Source: Ruminococcaceae bacterium UBA5450
GTDB lineage: Bacteria; Bacillota; Clostridia; Oscillospirales; Acutalibacteraceae
Assembly (NCBI GenBank): GCA_002424295.1
Contig: DIQY01000071.1
Coordinates: forward strand, 1 to 9,156
DNA length: 9,156 nucleotides
Direction: 5' to 3'
Positions within the stretch are counted from its first letter, which is position 1. Every line of letters starts with the position of its first letter. The notes under the pieces were generated by a model. The model had not been told where the DNA came from. It did no database searches and saw nothing but the letters and a program-made list of their open reading frames with translations. This document shows, piece by piece, positions 6,274 to 9,156 of the stretch. Position numbers and translations under genes: made by a program.

Positions 6274-7034
6274 TATGATGCTCCGTTGAGCCTTAATAAT
6301 GATAAAATTTGCTTTTTGTAATCTAAAAAGGTAGAAGTCAGGGGAAAATCACTGGAACGTGGACGTGGCTCAGCAATTTTTATTTCGGCGGTAATAGTCG
6401 ACGGTGTACCGGAAAGAATATAAATGCGGTCGGAAAGAAGAATGGCCTCGTTAATATCATGGGTGATAAAGAGGGTGGAAAGTTTAATTTTTTCCATCAC
6501 ATTCAGATACCAGTGATGAATGGCACTTTTGGTAATCGTATCTAAAGCTGAAAAAGGTTCGTCTAAAAGTGCAGCGCCATCGTTTGAAAAATAGGTCCTT
6601 AAAAGGGCAACCCGCTGCCGCATTCCGCCTGAAAGTTGAGAGGGCCATTTGTTTTCCGTACCGGAAATCCCAAACTCGGGGAAAAATGCGGCTGCTTTTT
6701 CTCTAGCTTGTGCTTTTGTTTCGCCGCGGATTAAGAGAGGCAGTGCTGCATTATCAAGCACCGTGCGATAGGGAAGGAGCAGATCTTTTTGCAGCATATA
6801 AGCAAGGTGTCCGGCTTCTCCCGTAATCTCTTTCTCGCGCAGAAAGATATGACCGCTTTTTGGCATTTGAAGACCGGATAGGACATTAAACAGAGTGGTT
6901 TTTCCAGCGCCGGAAACACCAAGCAGGCAGATAAGTTCGCCTTCTGCTAAATAGAGATTTACCTCTTTAAAAATCGTTGTGCCGGAAAATTCCTGTGAGA
7001 GATTTTTCGCTTTTAAAAGACATGATTGACTCAT
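6273..7034 (-). CDS. thiZ: ABC transporter ATPase for thiamine/HMP-precursor uptake (ThiZ-like)
   Basis: Cytoplasmic ATP-hydrolysing subunit of the importer encoded by the two genes before it. All ABC motifs are present: Walker A GVSGAGKTT (39-47, K45), Q-loop Q82, signature LSGGMRQR (134-141), Walker B with D158-E159, D-loop SALD (162-165) and switch H192 in THDINEA. At 253 residues it has the size and C-terminal RPRSSDF segment of the SsuB/TauB/ThiZ group, whose members are hard to tell apart by ATPase sequence alone. Specificity is taken from the adjacent THI5-like binding protein and thiamine-binding protein. Its ATG overlaps the upstream stop by four bases (ATGA at 7031-7034), so translation is coupled. 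It is the last gene of the operon, with the terminator stem touching its stop codon. Confidence 0.88.
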   Translation of the reverse strand: MSQSCLLKAKNLSQEFSGTTIFKEVNLYLAEGELICLLGVSGAGKTTLFNVLSGLQMPKSGHIFLREKEITGEAGHLAYMLQKDLLLPYRTVLDNAALPLLIRGETKAQAREKAAAFFPEFGISGTENKWPSQLSGGMRQRVALLRTYFSNDGAALLDEPFSALDTITKSAIHHWYLNVMEKIKLSTLFITHDINEAILLSDRIYILSGTPSTITAEIKIAEPRPRSSDFPLTSTFLDYKKQILSLLRLNGAS

Positions 7035-8083
7035 TTTTCGTTTGGCAGATAGTCATTGGAGAAGCCCTCTCCAGCAGAAATTTCTTTTTCAATCAGCTGA
7101 TTGTCATAGAGCCATTTATAAAAGCCATTCCAACGGGAAGCATCAATGATTCCCCATTGAGGGGCATCATCTTGATATTTTGAAGCAAGCCATTCTTGAC
7201 TCTCTTTGACTAAAGCTTCATTGCTGCGAAGTTCCGGCGCTGCATCCATCAAAATTTCTGCAGCATCATCTGGATGATCGATTGCATATTGGTATCCTTT
7301 TTGTACGGCAGAAAGAAATTTCTTTGCCGTTTGGGGCTCTTTCTTAAGAAAATCGTTGTTGGCAATCAAAACCGGGGTATAGCAATCAAATACCGGGTCG
7401 ATATCTTTAAATGCAAAATAGTTTGTTTCGACTCCTTGCACTTTAGCAGAAAGGCCATCCCACGCGTAATAGACCCATGCAGTATCAACATTGGACTGAA
7501 TGGCTGCAACCGCGTCGAAACTGTTTCCGCAAGGGACCATTTTGAGTTTTGTTGCATCGCCGCCGTCTTTTTGAATGATGTAATTGACCATGGCTTTTTC
7601 TACCGGAGTATCCCAAGTAGCATAAGTATGGCCTTCCATCTCTTTTGGAGAAGTGATTCCCTTGCTTTTTAAGGAAATAATTCCACTGGTGTTGTGTTGA
7701 ATCAGCGCGGCAACAGCAGTAATTGGGACAGGAGTATCGGCAGCTAAAGCAGGGGCAATATCGGAATCCTGAAATCCTACACCAAACTGTGCTTTTCCGG
7801 AGCCGACCAAAGAGACCGCACCGTCTTCCGGAGGCTGTTCGATCTCAACGTCCAAACCTTCGTCAGCAAAGTAGCCGAGCTTTTGTGCGGCATAGATCCC
7901 GGTATGATTGGTGTTCGGAGTCCAATCAAGAACAAACGTAATTTTTTCCGGATTCTGCGTTTGAGAGGCAGTCTGAGAAGAAACCGCTGTGTTGGAAGAG
8001 GAAGCTTGTGTACTGCCGCAAGCAGTTATCCCGAAAGGAATGGATAGTGCCAAAAAACAGGCTGCAACTTTTTTTAATTTCAT
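7031..8083 (-). CDS. thiY: THI5/NMT1-like substrate-binding lipoprotein (ThiY-like)
   Basis: Extracytoplasmic, membrane-anchored solute-binding protein. The N-terminus has KLKK, a hydrophobic core and a lipobox ending in Cys22 (GITAC), followed by a Ser/Thr/Gln-rich linker (about 23-45). The mature domain starts with ITFVLDWTPNTNHTGIYAA (48-66), the characteristic block of THI5-like binding proteins for the thiamine pyrimidine moiety. GYFADEGLDVEI (70-81) and KGITSPKEMEG...WDTPVEKA (141-164) are further family blocks. Known relatives (ThiY) bind formylaminopyrimidine, and riboflavin-binding relatives (RibY) also exist. The thiamine-binding protein in the same operon favours a thiamine-type substrate. 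A good RBS, AAGGAG (complement of 8090-8095), lies 6 bases before the ATG and overlaps the permease TAA stop. Confidence 0.9.
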   Translation of the reverse strand: MKLKKVAACFLALSIPFGITACGSTQASSSNTAVSSQTASQTQNPEKITFVLDWTPNTNHTGIYAAQKLGYFADEGLDVEIEQPPEDGAVSLVGSGKAQFGVGFQDSDIAPALAADTPVPITAVAALIQHNTSGIISLKSKGITSPKEMEGHTYATWDTPVEKAMVNYIIQKDGGDATKLKMVPCGNSFDAVAAIQSNVDTAWVYYAWDGLSAKVQGVETNYFAFKDIDPVFDCYTPVLIANNDFLKKEPQTAKKFLSAVQKGYQYAIDHPDDAAEILMDAAPELRSNEALVKESQEWLASKYQDDAPQWGIIDASRWNGFYKWLYDNQLIEKEISAGEGFSNDYLPNEK

Positions 8084-8093
8084 ATTTAACTCC

Positions 8094-8879
8094 TTAATTC
8101 GTTTTTGAAGATTGCTTTTCAGATTTTTCCCAAGGCATGCAGAACTTTTGCAGAAGATCCACAGCCTTCATTAAAAGTAGGCTAATGATACTGGTAAGTA
8201 AAATAACAGCAAACATGTTGTTATAAGCATAGGCCTTGCGAACGCGGGTCATATAGACTCCTAAACCGTTTGTGCCGCCCAGCCATTCTGCAACGACTGC
8301 ACTGACCATCGCGTAAGTCGTACTGATTCGCAGTCCGGCAAAAAAGCGGCTCAGGCTTGCGGGAAATTTGACATAGCGAAAAATTTGTAAGCGAGAGCTG
8401 CCCATGGTTTTCATTAAGCGGACCGTATCTGGATCGACAGAACGAAATCCGTCTAAAAGAGAGACAGAGATCGGAAAATAACAGACGATCACGACTAAGA
8501 CGACTTTCGGCGCGATTCCGAATCCCATCCAGATCAGCAGAAGCGGAGCAATCGCAATGGTTGGAATGGTTTGTGTAATGACTAGAATCGGATATAACGC
8601 GTGATAAAAAAATTCAAACCGATCCATTGCAACTGCAGTCAGAAAGGCAAGGCATACCCCAATCAGCATTCCCAAAAAAGTTTCCTGTAAGGTGAAACCG
8701 GCCTGTATCATTAGATTGGAAAAATCAGAAAAGAAAGCGGCGATTACATCGGTAGGACTTGGCAAAAGGTATCGCGGAATCCAACGAAGATCAACGGCCG
8801 CTTGCCAAAGTAAAATCAGCAGAATAAGCAGCAGAGGAGACGCCAGCTTATTTGTGATATTTGTCCACTTTTTGTGCAA
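8094..8879 (-). CDS. thiX: ABC transporter permease (ThiX-like, SsuC/TauC family)
   Basis: Membrane subunit of the importer, 261 residues with about six hydrophobic segments (roughly 12-30, 63-85, 93-118, 123-142, 186-204, 222-243). IPRYLLPSP (34-42) is the usual N-terminal block of this family. The cytoplasmic coupling (EAA-type) loop is at about 152-175 (VRLMKTMGSSRLQIFRYVKFPAS), where it should dock with the ATPase. The start is a TTG at 8877-8879: the frame is closed by a TGA two codons upstream, and no ATG or GTG occurs before the first helix. A G-rich stretch (AAGGCGGGG) about 11 bases upstream may be a weak RBS. The first 32 bases overlap the end of the preceding gene, so expression is probably coupled. 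It ends 10 bases before the ThiY-like gene. Confidence 0.88.
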   Translation of the reverse strand: MHKKWTNITNKLASPLLLILLILLWQAAVDLRWIPRYLLPSPTDVIAAFFSDFSNLMIQAGFTLQETFLGMLIGVCLAFLTAVAMDRFEFFYHALYPILVITQTIPTIAIAPLLLIWMGFGIAPKVVLVVIVCYFPISVSLLDGFRSVDPDTVRLMKTMGSSRLQIFRYVKFPASLSRFFAGLRISTTYAMVSAVVAEWLGGTNGLGVYMTRVRKAYAYNNMFAVILLTSIISLLLMKAVDLLQKFCMPWEKSEKQSSKTN

Positions 8880-9150
8880 TCGTCAGCACCCCGCCTTCTG
8901 GTTTGTAGGCAATTTTAACGTAGGAGGCAACTTGCGGGCAGCCTGCTTTGATAGCAATATACTGACAGTTTTTAACGATTTCCATGAGGTCCTCATAGTT
9001 ACCTTCGATGGTGGTTTCAAATGGGCCGACGTAATAAGAGACCCCGGTACTTTTGATGTAGGCGATCACCTCATCAACAATACGAACCACCTCTTCATCG
9101 GAATCTACATTTGGAAGCACTTGAATAGCGATACTTGCGGGAAATTTCAT
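8848..9150 (-). CDS. MTH1187/YkoF-family thiamine-binding protein
   Basis: A small cytosolic protein of 100 residues, the usual size of MTH1187-family (UPF0045/DUF77) ferredoxin-like-fold proteins related to YkoF, for which thiamine binding has been described. Recognisable parts: the N-terminal strand ASIAIQVLP (5-13), a Glu/Val-rich helix (EEVVRIVDEVIAYIKSTG, 19-36), GVSYYVGPFETTIEG (36-50), a second helix and a final basic strand (YVKIAYKP). In YkoF/MTH1187 proteins a GP-x-x-T-x-x-EG segment of this kind is conserved. It is the first gene of the operon visible here and probably helps hold or sense imported thiamine or precursor; the exact role is unknown. Only six bases upstream of the ATG are in the window, so no RBS, promoter or riboswitch can be judged. 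Confidence 0.85.
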   Translation of the reverse strand: MKFPASIAIQVLPNVDSDEEVVRIVDEVIAYIKSTGVSYYVGPFETTIEGNYEDLMEIVKNCQYIAIKAGCPQVASYVKIAYKPEGGVLTIAQKVDKYHK

Positions 9151-9156
9151 ACGTTT

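Noticed and set aside
7274..7672. 132-codon plus-strand open frame opposite the THI5-like gene
   Set aside because: It is fully antisense to a clear solute-binding protein, with no recognisable domain, RBS or promoter.
8084..9156. TPP riboswitch inside the window for the thi operon
   Set aside because: The operon genes abut or overlap, and only six bases precede the first ATG, so there is no room for a riboswitch within the window.
1..9156. Mobile element, CRISPR array, tRNA/rRNA or defence genes
   Set aside because: No transposase or integrase motifs, regularly spaced direct repeats or tRNA-like cloverleaf sequences were seen; the gaps between genes are short and explained by promoters and terminators.

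Overview
The window looks like chromosomal DNA from a low-to-moderate GC Gram-positive anaerobe, most likely class Clostridia and possibly an Oscillospirales/Ruminococcaceae-type genome. This rests on the ClpE-type Clp ATPase with an N-terminal zinc finger, Bacillus-like -35/-10 and strong Shine-Dalgarno signals, and a lipoprotein-type solute-binding protein. The taxon is an inference. I see no tRNA, rRNA, CRISPR array, insertion sequence or phage gene, and coding density is high.

Left part, plus strand (1-3199). The C-terminal end of an unidentified membrane-type protein (possibly CvpA-like) overlaps a CDP-alcohol phosphatidyltransferase by an ATGA junction. After a 110-bp intergenic region with a TATAAT box and overlapping inverted repeats comes a ClpE-type unfoldase. 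It has a four-cysteine zinc finger, two AAA+ modules and a ClpP-docking LGF tripeptide, and it ends in a hairpin terminator.

Middle part, plus strand (3252-6274). A near-consensus promoter with an extended -10 drives a probable three-gene operon: a MalY/PatB-type PLP-dependent C-S lyase/aminotransferase, an HD-domain phosphohydrolase-like protein, and a divergent relative of pyrroline-5-carboxylate reductase. That last protein keeps the Rossmann start and the C-terminal P5CR signature but has a changed central region. The junctions are tight (11 bp and 2 bp). The operon ends at a strong perfect-stem terminator shared with the convergent operon. A perfect 12-bp tandem duplication covers the last stop codon.

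Right part, minus strand (9150 down to 6273). A four-gene operon for uptake of a thiamine-related compound, in transcription order: a small MTH1187/YkoF-type thiamine-binding protein, an ABC permease (ThiX-like, TTG start inside the preceding gene), a THI5/NMT1-like lipoprotein (ThiY-like) and an ABC ATPase (ThiZ-like). The expected substrate is thiamine or its pyrimidine precursor (HMP or formylaminopyrimidine). The promoter and any TPP riboswitch would lie beyond position 9156.

Nothing here amounts to a clearly new system. The least explained parts are the P5CR-like protein with its HD and C-S lyase partners, the inverted repeats in front of clpE, and the common core shared by the two terminators.
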